Source of the DNA: Candidatus Rokuibacteriota bacterium
Lineage (GTDB): Bacteria; Methylomirabilota; Methylomirabilia; Rokubacteriales; CSP1-6
Length of the DNA: 64,000 bases
Reading direction: 5' to 3'
Assembly (NCBI GenBank): GCA_003220685.1
Contig: QHTE01000061.1
Coordinates: forward strand, 1-64,000
The position numbers and the translations under genes were made by a program. Under the pieces are notes generated by a model that was not told the origin of the DNA, ran no database searches, and was given only the letters and a program-made list of their open reading frames with translations. Of the stretch, positions 50,701 to 59,621 are shown piece after piece. Each line of letters opens with the position of its first letter. Within the stretch, counting starts at the first letter, position 1.

Positions 50701-51951
50701 ATGGGCCCGTTCCAGTATCGAGACTCCGAGCTCTGCTGCGAAGAGGTCTCGCTGCGCGCGCTGGCGGCCGTCGCCGGCACGCCCGCCTACGTCTACTCGA
50801 AGGCCGCGCTGCTCGAGAGTCTCGCCGGCTACGAGCGCGCGTTTCGCGACGTGCCGCACGTCGTCTGCTACTCGGTCAAGGCCAACTCGAACCTCGGCGT
50901 CCTCTCGGTGCTGGCGAAGGCCGGCGCGGGCGCCGACATCGTCTCGGGCGGCGAGCTCTATCGCGCGCTCCGGGCGGGCGTGCCGCCCAAGAAGATCATC
51001 TTCTCGGGCGTCGGGAAGAGTCGCGACGAGATGCGCGAGGCGTTGAAGGCGGACATCCTGATGTTCAACGTCGAGTCGCGGGCGGAGCTCCGCGTGCTCG
51101 ACGAGGTGGCCCTCGAGATGGGTGTGCGCGCCCCGGTCGCGCTGCGGGTGAATCCGGACGTCGATCCGCAGACGCATCCCTACATCGCGACCGGTCTGAA
51201 GACGTCGAAGTTCGGGATCCCCTACCACGAGGCGCTCGAGGCGTACGAGGAAGCCGCGACGCTCAAGGGCCTCGCGGTCGTCGGCGCCGACATGCACATC
51301 GGCTCGCAGCTCACCAAGGCCACGCCGGTCGCCGACGCGGTGGCCCGCGTGGTCGCGCTCGTGAAGACGCTGCGCGAGCGGCGGATCGAGATCCACACGA
51401 TCGACATCGGCGGCGGGCTCGGCATTCGCTACCGCGACGAGACGCCGCCGACTCACCAGGAGTTCGCCAGCTTGCTCCTGCCGGCGCTGCGCGAGGCGGA
51501 CGTGACGGTCCTGCTCGAGCCTGGCCGCTCCATCGTCGGCAACGCCGGCGTGCTGCTCACGCGGGTGCTCTACCGCAAGGACACCCGCGCCAAGAAGTTC
51601 GTGGTGGTCGATGCCGCGATGAACGATCTGATCCGGCCGTCGCTCTACGGCTCGTATCACGAGATCGTGCCGGTGGACGAGACGGGCCGGTCGCGGGAGC
51701 GCGAGACCGTCGACGTCGTGGGCCCGATCTGCGAGTCGGGCGACTTCCTGGCCAAGGAACGCGAGCTGCCCCGGGTCGAGCAGGACGATCTACTCGCCGT
51801 GATGAGCGCCGGCGCCTACGGCTTCGCGATGGCCTCCAACTACAACACGCGACCGCGGGCCGTCGAAGTGCTCGTGGACGGCAACCGGTACACGATTGTG
51901 CGCCGCCGGGAGACGTACGAAGACCTGGTGGCGGGGGAGACAGCCCCATGA
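50701..51951 (+). CDS. lysA: Diaminopimelate decarboxylase
   Basis: A 416-residue fold-III PLP enzyme. The PLP lysine is in CYSVKANSNLGVLSVLAK, other landmarks are GADIVSGGELYRALRAG, GLKTSKFGIP, GADMHIGSQL, LEPGRSIVGNAG and ICESGDFLAKERELP. It makes lysine from meso-DAP. Start is ATG without a clear ribosome site after a 35-nt gap; the stop overlaps dapA (ATGA). Confidence 0.96.
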   Translation: MGPFQYRDSELCCEEVSLRALAAVAGTPAYVYSKAALLESLAGYERAFRDVPHVVCYSVKANSNLGVLSVLAKAGAGADIVSGGELYRALRAGVPPKKIIFSGVGKSRDEMREALKADILMFNVESRAELRVLDEVALEMGVRAPVALRVNPDVDPQTHPYIATGLKTSKFGIPYHEALEAYEEAATLKGLAVVGADMHIGSQLTKATPVADAVARVVALVKTLRERRIEIHTIDIGGGLGIRYRDETPPTHQEFASLLLPALREADVTVLLEPGRSIVGNAGVLLTRVLYRKDTRAKKFVVVDAAMNDLIRPSLYGSYHEIVPVDETGRSRERETVDVVGPICESGDFLAKERELPRVEQDDLLAVMSAGAYGFAMASNYNTRPRAVEVLVDGNRYTIVRRRETYEDLVAGETAP

Positions 51952-52835
51952 GCCAGATATTCCAGGGTTCATTCGTCGCGATGGTCACCCCCTTCAGGAA
52001 CGGCAAGGTCGACGAGGCGAAGCTCCGGGAGCTGGTCGAGTTCCACATCACCAACGGCACCGACGGGCTGATTCCTTGCGGGACCACCGGCGAGGCGCCG
52101 AGCCTCGGTCACGACGAGCACCACCGCGTGGTCGAGCTCGTGATCGAGGCCGCCCGCGGCCGCATCCGGGTCGTGGCCGGCACCGGCTCCTACTCGACCA
52201 GCGACGCGATCGAGATGACCAAGCACGCCGAGCGGGCCGGCGCGGCCGGCGCACTCGTCGTGAACCCGTACTACAACAAGCCGACGCAGGAAGGGCTCTA
52301 CCGCCACTTCCGCGCGGTGGCCGAGTCGGTCGCGATCCCGATCCTGGTCTACAACATCCAGAGCCGCACCGCGGTCAACGTCGAGACCGACACGATGGCG
52401 CGGCTCGCACGCGACGTGAAGAACATCGTGGGTGTCAAGGAAGCGTCCGGATCGCTCGACCAGATGAGCCAGGTGATCGCGGCGTGCGGTCCCGACTTCT
52501 CGGTCCTGTCCGGCGATGACAACGTCACCTTGCCGCTCCTGGCGATCGGTGGCAGCGGCGTCGTCTCGGTCATCGCGAACATCGTGCCGCGTGAGACGGC
52601 CGAGTTCGTGCACGCCGCGCTCGACGGTGACTGGAAGCGCGCGCGCGAGCTCCACTACCGGCTCTTCCCGCTGGCGCGCGCGGCGTTCCTCGAGACCAAC
52701 CCCATCCCGATCAAGGAAGCGATGGCGATGGCCGGCATGATCGAGCCGGAGTTCCGCCTGCCGATGTGCCGGATGAGCGACGCCAATCGCGAGAAGCTCC
52801 GCGCCATCCTCAAGCCGTACGGCCTGATCAAGTAG
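51948..52835 (+). CDS. dapA: 4-hydroxy-tetrahydrodipicolinate synthase
   Basis: A 295-residue class I aldolase of the DHDPS family. LIPCGTTGEAPSLGHDEHHR, VVNPYYNKPTQEGLYRHF (catalytic Tyr) and IVGVKEASGSLDQMS (Schiff-base Lys) are intact. It condenses pyruvate with aspartate semialdehyde. Translation is coupled to lysA. It precedes dapB by 5 nt, so lysA-dapA-dapB form a lysine unit that needs dapL (44162) to be complete. Confidence 0.96.
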   Translation: MSQIFQGSFVAMVTPFRNGKVDEAKLRELVEFHITNGTDGLIPCGTTGEAPSLGHDEHHRVVELVIEAARGRIRVVAGTGSYSTSDAIEMTKHAERAGAAGALVVNPYYNKPTQEGLYRHFRAVAESVAIPILVYNIQSRTAVNVETDTMARLARDVKNIVGVKEASGSLDQMSQVIAACGPDFSVLSGDDNVTLPLLAIGGSGVVSVIANIVPRETAEFVHAALDGDWKRARELHYRLFPLARAAFLETNPIPIKEAMAMAGMIEPEFRLPMCRMSDANREKLRAILKPYGLIK

Positions 52836-52840
52836 CACCC

Positions 52841-53698
52841 ATGAGCGCTGTCGGCGGGGAGCCATCCCCGAACGTCGGGCGTCGTGGCGCCTCGACGGCG
52901 GATGTCGTTGTCGCGGGCGCTGCCGGACGGATGGGCAATCGGATCGTCGCCTGCCTCGCCGACGTGTCCGACCTCCGGCTCGTCGCCGCGCTCGAGGCGC
53001 CGGGCCACGCCGCCCTCGGGCGGGACGCCGGAGAGCTGGCGGGCGTCGGCAAGGCCGGCGTGAGCGTCGGCGCGGACGCCGCGGCCGAGATCACGCGCGA
53101 GCGGGTGCTGATCGAGTTCTCGGTGCCCGAGGCGTCGCTCGGGCACCTCCGGCTGATCGCCCAGGCCGGCGCCCGCGCGGTGATTGGCACAACCGGCTTC
53201 AGCCCGGCGCAGCGCGCCGAGATCGGCGATCTCGCCAAGCGCGCGGCGATCTTGATGTCGCCCAACATGTCCGTCGCCACCAACGTCGCGTTCAAGCTCC
53301 TGGCCACCATGGCCAAGGCGCTCGGCGAAGAGTACGACGTCGAGATCACCGAGATCCACCACCGATTCAAGAAGGACGCGCCCAGCGGCACCGCGCTCCG
53401 CATGGCGGAGGTCGTGGCCGCCGCGCTCGGGCGCGATCTCGATCAGGTCGCCGTCTACGGCCGGCAGGGCCTGCCCGGCGAGCGCACCAAGCCCGAGATC
53501 GGCATCCTCTCCCTCCGGTCCGGCGACGTCGTCGGCGAGCACACGGTGTCGTTCGGCACCCTGGGCGAGCGGCTCGAGCTGACCCACCGCGCCCACAATC
53601 GCGACACGTACGCGCGCGGCGCGCTGCGCGCCGCGCGGTTCATCGTGGGCCGTCCACCGGGACTCTACTCGATGGCCGACGTTCTCGGCCTCGCGTGA
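52841..53698 (+). CDS. dapB: 4-hydroxy-tetrahydrodipicolinate reductase
   Basis: A 285-residue reductase. NAD(P) motif VVVAGAAGRMGNRIVACLAD starts at about residue 22, after a longer N-terminal extension than usual. The signature EITEIHHRFKKDAPSGTALR carries the catalytic His and Lys. It makes tetrahydrodipicolinate, the substrate of DapL. No better start is available downstream in the conserved frame. The 9-nt gap to the FAH gene suggests one transcript. Confidence 0.95.
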   Translation: MSAVGGEPSPNVGRRGASTADVVVAGAAGRMGNRIVACLADVSDLRLVAALEAPGHAALGRDAGELAGVGKAGVSVGADAAAEITRERVLIEFSVPEASLGHLRLIAQAGARAVIGTTGFSPAQRAEIGDLAKRAAILMSPNMSVATNVAFKLLATMAKALGEEYDVEITEIHHRFKKDAPSGTALRMAEVVAAALGRDLDQVAVYGRQGLPGERTKPEIGILSLRSGDVVGEHTVSFGTLGERLELTHRAHNRDTYARGALRAARFIVGRPPGLYSMADVLGLA

Positions 53699-53707
53699 CG
53701 GGTCGCG

Positions 53708-54463
53708 ATGCAGATCGTGCGCTTCAAGACGGACACCAACATGTCGTACGGCGTGCTCGAGGGCGGTGACATCGTCGAGTACTCGGGGACGCCGTGGGGC
53801 CCCTTCCGGCGCGGCCGGCGCTGCGTGCCCCTCAAGCGCGCCGTGCTGCTGGCGCCGACCGTGCCCTCGAAGATCGTCGTCGTCGAGCACAACCATCGCG
53901 GCCACGAGGCGCCGGCCGCGCGGACCGCGCCGGCCGAGCCGCACTTCCACCTGAAGCCGCCGACCAGCCTGGCCGGGCCCGACGACCCGATCCTCTATCC
54001 GCCCCTCAGCCAGCTCGTGGAGCACGGCGCGGGGCTCGCGGTCGTGATCAAGCGCCGGTGCCGCAATGTTCCCGCCGAGCGCGTACGCGAGTACGTGCTG
54101 GGCTACACCTGCCTCAACGACGTGACCGCGCGCGACCTGGCCTCGAAGGGGCTATGGCTGAGGGCCAAGGCGTTCGACACCTTCTGTCCGCTGGGCCCGT
54201 GCATCGCGACCGACATCGACCCCGACGCGGCGGCGGTCGAGACGTTCGTCAACGGCGGGCTCCGGCAGTCGTCGTCGACGAAGGAGCTGATCTTCCCCAC
54301 CGATGAGATCGTCGCGCTGATCGCTCAGGTGATGACGCTCCTGCCGGGCGACGTCGTCGCGACCGGCACGCCCGCGGGCGTCGGCCCGCTCGAGCCGGGC
54401 GACCGCGTCGAGGTGCGGATCGAGGGGATCGGCAGCCTCAAGAACCCGGTCGTGAAGCCCTGA
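53708..54463 (+). CDS. FAH-family protein lacking the ExE metal-ligand motif
   Basis: A 251-residue fumarylacetoacetate hydrolase-fold protein. The C-terminal VVATGTPAGVGPLEPGDRVE and YTCLNDVTARDLASKG are family landmarks, including the third metal ligand Asp (about 138). The two glutamates that bind the divalent ion, normally in a YEAELAVVIG-like stretch, are replaced: residues 105-110 read EHGAGL. Catalysis as a hydrolase or decarboxylase is therefore doubtful. It sits between dapB and folB and overlaps folB by TGATG, so its role may be in the lysine/folate operon. Function unknown. Confidence 0.75.
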   Translation: MQIVRFKTDTNMSYGVLEGGDIVEYSGTPWGPFRRGRRCVPLKRAVLLAPTVPSKIVVVEHNHRGHEAPAARTAPAEPHFHLKPPTSLAGPDDPILYPPLSQLVEHGAGLAVVIKRRCRNVPAERVREYVLGYTCLNDVTARDLASKGLWLRAKAFDTFCPLGPCIATDIDPDAAAVETFVNGGLRQSSSTKELIFPTDEIVALIAQVMTLLPGDVVATGTPAGVGPLEPGDRVEVRIEGIGSLKNPVVKP

Positions 54464-54825
54464 TGGCCGACAAGCTCCTGCTGGAGGACGTGCGCTTCTA
54501 CGGCCAGCACGGGCTGACACGCGCCGAGCAGGTCGTGGGCGCCTGGTTCTCCGTCGACGTCGAGATGGCGGTCGACCTGTCCCCGGCGGTCGTATCGGAC
54601 CAGGTATCGACCACGATCGACTACGGCGTGGTCGCCCGGCGCATCGTCGAGATCGGCACCAAGAACCGTGTGAACCTCATCGAGCGCCTGGCCGGGCTCA
54701 TCGTCGAGGCGCTGCTGCGCGAGTTCCCGGCGCGCGAGATCCGCGTGCGCGTCCGTAAGCTCACGCCTCCGATGGAGGGTCTGGTCGGGACGCCCGCGGT
54801 CGAGCTGACGCGGAGCCGGTCGTGA
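54463..54825 (+). CDS. folB: Dihydroneopterin aldolase
   Basis: A 120-residue folate-synthesis enzyme. LLLEDVRFYGQHGLTRAEQV and VRVRVRKLTPPMEGLVGT are typical, the second holding the catalytic Lys. It makes 6-hydroxymethyl-dihydropterin for FolK, whose gene overlaps it (GTGA). The start overlaps the FAH gene stop by TGATG. Confidence 0.9.
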   Translation: MADKLLLEDVRFYGQHGLTRAEQVVGAWFSVDVEMAVDLSPAVVSDQVSTTIDYGVVARRIVEIGTKNRVNLIERLAGLIVEALLREFPAREIRVRVRKLTPPMEGLVGTPAVELTRSRS

Positions 54826-55370
54826 CGCGCGTGTATCTCTCGCTCGGCTCGAACGTCGGCGATCGGCTCGCGACCCTCAAGGCCGCTGTCCGGCACCTGC
54901 ACGGGGTCGACGCGATCCGGTTCCTCGACGCCTCGCCGCTCTACGACGCGGAGCCGTGGGAAACCGAGCCCGGCCAGACCGACAGCGAGCAGCGCTGGTT
55001 CCTCAACTGCGTCGTGGCGATCGAGACCTCGCTCGCGCCGCGGGCCCTCTTGGCGGCGCTGCAGGCCATCGAGACCGCGCTCGGGCGGACCCGCCCGCCG
55101 GGCACGCCCGAGGCCCAGCGATTCTCGGCGCGGACCCTGGACATCGACATCCTCTTCTACGGCGACGAGGTGCTGAGCGCGGGCGACGACCTGCACGTGC
55201 CCCATCTGCTCCTGGCGGAGCGCGGCTTCGTCCTGCAGCCGCTGGCCGACCTGGCGCCCGATCTCGAGCACCCCGTCCTCTATCGCTCGATCCGTGAGCT
55301 GCTCGCCGAGCTCGAAGACGAGCACCACGTGCGTCCGGGCGACTACCCGGTGCGCTGGTTCACGGACTGA
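54822..55370 (+). CDS. folK: 6-hydroxymethyl-7,8-dihydropterin pyrophosphokinase
   Basis: A 182-residue HPPK. VYLSLGSNVGDRLATLKAAV, RTLDIDILFYGDEV and VPHLLLAERGFVLQPLADLA are all standard. It activates dihydropterin with ATP for DHPS, which is not in the window. Start is GTG. An 8-nt gap separates it from the sigma-factor gene, which probably shares its transcript. Confidence 0.93.
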   Translation: MTRVYLSLGSNVGDRLATLKAAVRHLHGVDAIRFLDASPLYDAEPWETEPGQTDSEQRWFLNCVVAIETSLAPRALLAALQAIETALGRTRPPGTPEAQRFSARTLDIDILFYGDEVLSAGDDLHVPHLLLAERGFVLQPLADLAPDLEHPVLYRSIRELLAELEDEHHVRPGDYPVRWFTD

Positions 55371-55378
55371 GCCGTCCG

Positions 55379-55891
55379 GTGTCTTCCCACGAGTTCCATC
55401 GGGCCGCGCTCGAGCACCTGGACGCGCTCTACAACTTCGCAATGTATCTGACGCGGAATCCGCCGGAGGCCGACGACCTCGTCCAGGAAACCTACCTGCG
55501 CGCCTTCCGGTTTTCCCACCGGTTCCAGCCGGGAACCCATCTCCGAGCCTGGCTGTTTCAAATCTTGAGGAACACATTCTTGACGTTCTATCGGCTTCGC
55601 GAGCGGGAATCGGCGCTCGCCGAGGACGGTGTTCCTGCCTGGGACGCTCCGATGTTTCACGACGCGCCCGACGAGTCGAGCGGCGCCGTCGAGGCGCACA
55701 CCGATCTCGAGCGCGCTCTCCAGCGCCTGCCCGAGGAATTTCGAACCGTGCTGCTGCTCGCGGAAGTGGAGGGCATGGCGCTCGAGGACGTGGCCCGCAT
55801 CCTGGCCTGCCCGGTCGGCACCGTCAAATCACGGATCTTCAGGGCCAAGGAGCGGTTGCGCGGGCTCCTGCGCGACTACAGCAAAGAATGA
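55379..55891 (+). CDS. ECF-type RNA polymerase sigma factor
   Basis: A 170-residue ECF sigma factor. Region 2 spans about residues 5-70 (ADDLVQETYLRAFRFSHRF) and region 4 about 110-165 (LPEEFRTVLLLAEVEGMALE, GTVKSRIFRAKERLRGLL). There is no region 3. The start is a GTG following folK. It overlaps the next gene by ATGA; that gene is a membrane protein suited to be its anti-sigma factor. The regulon is unknown. Confidence 0.9.
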   Translation: MSSHEFHRAALEHLDALYNFAMYLTRNPPEADDLVQETYLRAFRFSHRFQPGTHLRAWLFQILRNTFLTFYRLRERESALAEDGVPAWDAPMFHDAPDESSGAVEAHTDLERALQRLPEEFRTVLLLAEVEGMALEDVARILACPVGTVKSRIFRAKERLRGLLRDYSKE

Positions 55892-56589
55892 GCGCCCACT
55901 CCCCCGACTCCGACGACGCGCTCGGCGCACGGCTCCGCACTGAGCTCCGGCGCTACACGGCGCCCGTGTATTTGCGCGGCTCCATCGGGCAGAGCGCCGA
56001 GCCCACGCGCGCGCGCCCGGCGTGGCTCGCGCCCGCCCTGGCGGCCGCCGCCACGGCGCTGGTGCTCGTGCTCGCGTCGATCCCGTTCCTGCCGCGGATC
56101 CTCCCCGCCGACCCGGCGGAGCGGCTCGTGCGGTCGGTCGTGGCCGAGCACACCCGCGCGCTCATGTGGGGCACACGACGCCCCGAAGGCGTACCGACTG
56201 CGCTGCCGTGGCTCACCGAGCAGTCCGGCATCGCGTTGCCGAAGTTCTTCGGCGGCGACGACCGGCTCGTGTTCGTCGGGGCCGAGCCCGTCTACCTCGA
56301 GGGGCGGCGCGGCATGGCGCTCTACTATCGTGACGGCGACGGCCACCTGGTGACGTACATCGCGCTGCCCTATCCCGGGCTGCCGCTGCCCGAGGCGCGG
56401 CGGGTCCAGATCCAGAACCGGTGGCGGCCGGCGCTCATGAGCGACAGCGGGTTCTCGGCCTGGGTGTGGCGCCAGGGCGACCTCGCCTGCTTCATCGTGG
56501 CCGACATGGTCTCCGAGTCGGACGTCGAGCGCTTCAAGGACTACTTCGTCCGCTTGCGCGTCTCGACGGATCCCGTCCCGGCGAACTAG
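55888..56589 (+). CDS. Single-pass membrane protein, probable anti-sigma factor
   Basis: A 233-residue protein with a short cytosolic part (residues 1-45), one membrane helix (WLAPALAAAATALVLVLASI, 46-65) and a periplasmic domain. It has no zinc-binding ZAS motif, so it is not a standard anti-sigma. The coupling to the ECF gene (ATGA), the one-helix layout and the outside domain still make anti-sigma the best guess. The domain (PALMSDSGFSAWVWRQGDLA) is not recognised. Confidence 0.6.
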   Translation: MSAHSPDSDDALGARLRTELRRYTAPVYLRGSIGQSAEPTRARPAWLAPALAAAATALVLVLASIPFLPRILPADPAERLVRSVVAEHTRALMWGTRRPEGVPTALPWLTEQSGIALPKFFGGDDRLVFVGAEPVYLEGRRGMALYYRDGDGHLVTYIALPYPGLPLPEARRVQIQNRWRPALMSDSGFSAWVWRQGDLACFIVADMVSESDVERFKDYFVRLRVSTDPVPAN

Positions 56590-56607
56590 CTCCCGTCGAG
56601 GCGGCGT

Positions 56608-56940
56608 GTGCTCGACCAGCGCGGACGACTCCTCGCAGCGGCGCTCGGATTCGCCGGCTGCTCCCTGCCCTCGTACGACCGCGCGCTCCACGCGCTGCGC
56701 TCGTGGCTCGATTCGTGGTCCGGGATCGGCCGCGTCGCGGTCGGCATGGCCCGTCAGGGCTACGACCTCCAGCTCACGCGCTACGACGACAAGGGTTGGC
56801 GCGCGACGTTCTACACGACCGGGACAGAGCACTCGCCGACCGGCGCGACGGGCACCGGCTGGGAGCGGACGCCGTGGCGCGCGACGCAGCGGGCGGCCTG
56901 GCAGGCGCTGAGAAAGGCCGACGAGACTCGCGGCCAATAG
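56608..56940 (+). CDS. Conserved small protein of unknown function
   Basis: A 110-residue protein starting with GTG, 18 nt after the anti-sigma gene. The middle, SGIGRVAVGMARQGYDLQLT, and TGWERTPWRATQRAAW near the C terminus look conserved and folded, with several Trp and Tyr. No domain or signal peptide is recognised. It may belong to the same transcript as the sigma pair. Confidence 0.6.
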   Translation: MLDQRGRLLAAALGFAGCSLPSYDRALHALRSWLDSWSGIGRVAVGMARQGYDLQLTRYDDKGWRATFYTTGTEHSPTGATGTGWERTPWRATQRAAWQALRKADETRGQ

Positions 56941-56944
56941 GCTG

Positions 56945-57553
56945 ATGGCAGACCCCGGGGCAGCGAGCGTGCGGACACCCAGCCGCGTCCACATCGTCGG
57001 TGCGTCAGGCAGCGGCACCACGTCGCTCGGTGGGGCGCTGGCCGCGAGGTTCGGCCATCGCCACCTGGATACCGACGACTTCTTCTGGGTGCGGACGGAT
57101 CCACCCTATCGTGAGAAGCGCCCGCGCGAGGAACGGCTCACGTCGCTGCGCCAAGCCCTCCGCGCATCGACGGCCTGGGTGTTGTCGGGGTCGCTCTGCG
57201 GCTGGGGCGATCCGCTCATTCCGGAGTTCGAGCTGGTCGTGTTCCTGGTCGTGCCGACACCGGTGCGTCTGGCCCGCCTCCGCGCGCGTGAAACCGCGCG
57301 GTACGGTCGACATGCCATCGCGCCGGGCGGAGACCTTCACCGTGCCCACGCGGAGTTTCTCGAGTGGGCCGGTCGCTACGACACCGGCGGCCTCGAGACG
57401 CGAAGCCGCGCCCTGCACGAGGCCTGGCTGGTCGGCCTTCCGTGCCCGGTGTTGAGGCTCGAAGGCGATCGCTCCATCGACGAGCAGGTGGCGGCGATCG
57501 AGGCCTGGACGAGCCGCGGGAGTCCTTCTACCCTCCGAGCTCGAACGTCTTGA
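56945..57553 (+). CDS. P-loop kinase-like NTPase (topology-modulation/adenylate-kinase-like)
   Basis: A 202-residue P-loop protein. The nucleotide loop reads VGASGSGTTSLGGALAARFG (about residues 18-37), with Thr where most Walker A motifs have Lys; this GASGSGT form is usual in its family. HLDTDDFFWVRTDPPY resembles the acceptor-binding part of small kinases. The substrate is unknown. The 3' end overlaps the convergent EthD-like gene by 26 bp. Confidence 0.7.
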   Translation: MADPGAASVRTPSRVHIVGASGSGTTSLGGALAARFGHRHLDTDDFFWVRTDPPYREKRPREERLTSLRQALRASTAWVLSGSLCGWGDPLIPEFELVVFLVVPTPVRLARLRARETARYGRHAIAPGGDLHRAHAEFLEWAGRYDTGGLETRSRALHEAWLVGLPCPVLRLEGDRSIDEQVAAIEAWTSRGSPSTLRARTS

Positions 57554-58202
57554 CGTACACGCCCGGCGATCCGGGCGCGTGCTTCATGTGCGGCCGGATG
57601 CGCTGGGTCTCGGGCGCGATGTCGCGCTGGGCGAGCCAGGCCGGCGTCTCCGAGACCTTCGGGTTCTGGAACTCGTAGAACGTCAGGTACGTCGGGGTGC
57701 CCGTCACCGCGCGGAAGCGCCGCCCCCGGATCACACCGGGCACCTTCTCGTAGTTCGGGATGTAGATCGTGTTGTACCAGGCGTTGAAGTCGGCGTCGAT
57801 CTCCGGCGGCACGTCCATCCGCCCGAGCTGCAGCGCCGGCGCCATCGGGCTCTCGGCCACCTGCGGCGTCACGCTCCTGGGATGGATGAGCGCATAGACG
57901 TTGCGGATGTAGTTCGTGCCGATGACCTCGGGCGAGCACTTCTTCGTCCACGCCGTCGGGTTCGAGCGGACGCGCTTGTAGTCCGGCGTCTCGAGCGCCG
58001 CGACGCTCTCGAGCTCGTAGACGGCGAGATGCTTGGGACCGCCCTTGACCGCTTCGTAGCGCGCGCCGTTCAGGAAGCCGGGAAGCGCGAGCCGCTCGGC
58101 CAGATGCTCCTCGTTGTACCAGCGGTTGAACTCCTTCTCCTTGTCCGCCGGGATATCGGTCCAGACCATCATCAGTCCCGTGCCCTTCTTCTTCGTCGCC
58201 AT
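57528..58202 (-). CDS. EthD/ferredoxin-fold duplicated protein
   Basis: A 224-residue protein with two similar dimeric alpha-beta barrel halves: DKEKEFNRWYNEEHLAERLA (about residues 19-38) and DADFNAWYNTIYIPNYEKVP (about 135-154) are the W-Y-N...H/P strands of the EthD-like fold. These small domains bind small organics and are often met beside oxidation or degradation genes. A good AAGGAG site precedes the ATG. The reaction, if any, is unknown. Confidence 0.7.
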   Translation of the reverse strand: MATKKKGTGLMMVWTDIPADKEKEFNRWYNEEHLAERLALPGFLNGARYEAVKGGPKHLAVYELESVAALETPDYKRVRSNPTAWTKKCSPEVIGTNYIRNVYALIHPRSVTPQVAESPMAPALQLGRMDVPPEIDADFNAWYNTIYIPNYEKVPGVIRGRRFRAVTGTPTYLTFYEFQNPKVSETPAWLAQRDIAPETQRIRPHMKHAPGSPGVYVKTFELGG

Positions 58203-58385
58203 GGCCGGCTCCTTGTTCAATGTCCACACCCCGGCCGGCGGGGGAGCCCCGATGGCCCTCCCGTGCGGACGGCTCGAGGACTGAATCTTAGACGAGAGTC
58301 GCGGCGAATGCCACGGCCCCGGAGTGCTATCGTCGAGGGCCGTCCAGACCGAACGCAGCGACTCGCTCTCAATGAGGAGACTACT

Positions 58386-59606
58386 GTGAAGCGTTCTCTC
58401 TCGCGGACGCTCATCGTCGTGCTGGCGCTCGCCGTCGTCGTCCCCGTGCTCTCCATCGGCCAGGCGCCGGCCGCCGACGACGTCAAGATCGCGCTCGTGG
58501 CGCCGCTGTCCGGCCGCTGGGCTCGGCAAGGCCAGCTCAAGAAGATGGGCGCCGACATGGCCATCGAGGAGATCAACAGCCAGGGTGGGATCAAGGCCCT
58601 CGGCGGCGCCAGGATCGTGCTCCGCGAGGCCGACGCCGGCGACAGAGTGGAGAAGGCGGTGAGCGCGGCGCAGCGCGTGCTGACGCGCGAGAAGATCAGC
58701 GCCGGCATCGGCTCGTGGCTGAGCTCGTTCACCCTGGGCGTCACCGAGGTGGCCGAGCGGCTGCAGGTGCCGTGGCTCTCGCTCTCCTACGCCGACAGCA
58801 TCACCGAGCGCGGCTTCAAGTACACGTTCCAGACCTCGCCGGTCTCGTCGCTGCAGGCCGAGCAGGCGCTCGACCTGGTGACCGACCTGGCCAAGAAGAA
58901 CAACCGGCCGATCCGGAAGGCGGGCATCGTCGGCGACAACACCGCGGCCTCGATGTTCTTCTACAAGCCCTTGCGCGAGAAGCTCCTGGCCGCCAAGGGG
59001 ATCGAGCTGGTCGTGGACGACGTGTGGACGCCGCCGCTCGCCGACGCGACCGCGATCGTGCAGAAGCTTCGCTCCACTCAGCCCGACATCGTGTTCTACG
59101 GCGCCACCAACTTCCCCGACTCGATCCAGGTGCTGCAGAAGGTCAAGGAGTTCAGCGTGAAGTCTCCGATCCAGGGCGTCGGCGCCTGGCTGGTGACGCC
59201 CGAGTATGTGAAGACCGTCGGCAAGGACGTGCTCGACAACATCCAGACCGTCGTGGCGTCGCACCCGATGAAGGGCCAGGAAGAGCTCGTCAAGAAGTTC
59301 AAGCAGCGGACGGGCGAGCCGTTCATGACGCAGGACCCGCTCTGCACCTACGCCCACGTCTGGCTGATCAAGGAGGCTATCGAGCAGGCGAAGTCGGCCG
59401 ACCCGAAGGCGATCCGCGACGCGCTCGCCCGGATCGACATCTCCTCCGGCCCGGCGGTCGCCGCCTTCTATCCGCCGAGGGTGCGGTTCGACGAGCGCGG
59501 CCGGCGGATCGGCGCGACGCCGCTGATCGTGCAGTGGCAGGACGGCGAGCCCTACACCGTGGTGCCGATCGCCGTCGCGACACGGCCGGTCGCCTGGCAC
59601 AAGTAA
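58386..59606 (+). CDS. Branched-chain amino acid ABC transporter substrate-binding protein (LivK-type)
   Basis: A 406-residue periplasmic binding protein with a signal peptide (SLSRTLIVVLALAVVVPVLS; cleavage near residue 29). Family landmarks are KIALVAPLSGRWARQGQLKK, ADMAIEEINSQGGI and AGIGSWLSSFTLGVTEVAE. The ligand may be an amino acid, amide or aromatic compound. Start is GTG with GAGGAG 6 nt upstream. The permease and ATPase genes that should follow have collapsed into the 80-residue remnant at 59622, so this transporter cannot work as encoded here. Confidence 0.9.
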   Translation: MKRSLSRTLIVVLALAVVVPVLSIGQAPAADDVKIALVAPLSGRWARQGQLKKMGADMAIEEINSQGGIKALGGARIVLREADAGDRVEKAVSAAQRVLTREKISAGIGSWLSSFTLGVTEVAERLQVPWLSLSYADSITERGFKYTFQTSPVSSLQAEQALDLVTDLAKKNNRPIRKAGIVGDNTAASMFFYKPLREKLLAAKGIELVVDDVWTPPLADATAIVQKLRSTQPDIVFYGATNFPDSIQVLQKVKEFSVKSPIQGVGAWLVTPEYVKTVGKDVLDNIQTVVASHPMKGQEELVKKFKQRTGEPFMTQDPLCTYAHVWLIKEAIEQAKSADPKAIRDALARIDISSGPAVAAFYPPRVRFDERGRRIGATPLIVQWQDGEPYTVVPIAVATRPVAWHK

Positions 59607-59621
59607 TCGGCGCAGGCGCCG

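Noticed and set aside
56945-57553. Walker A lysine missing in the P-loop protein (GASGSGT)
   Set aside because: This GASGSGT form is usual in this small-kinase-like family, so it is not evidence of inactivation.
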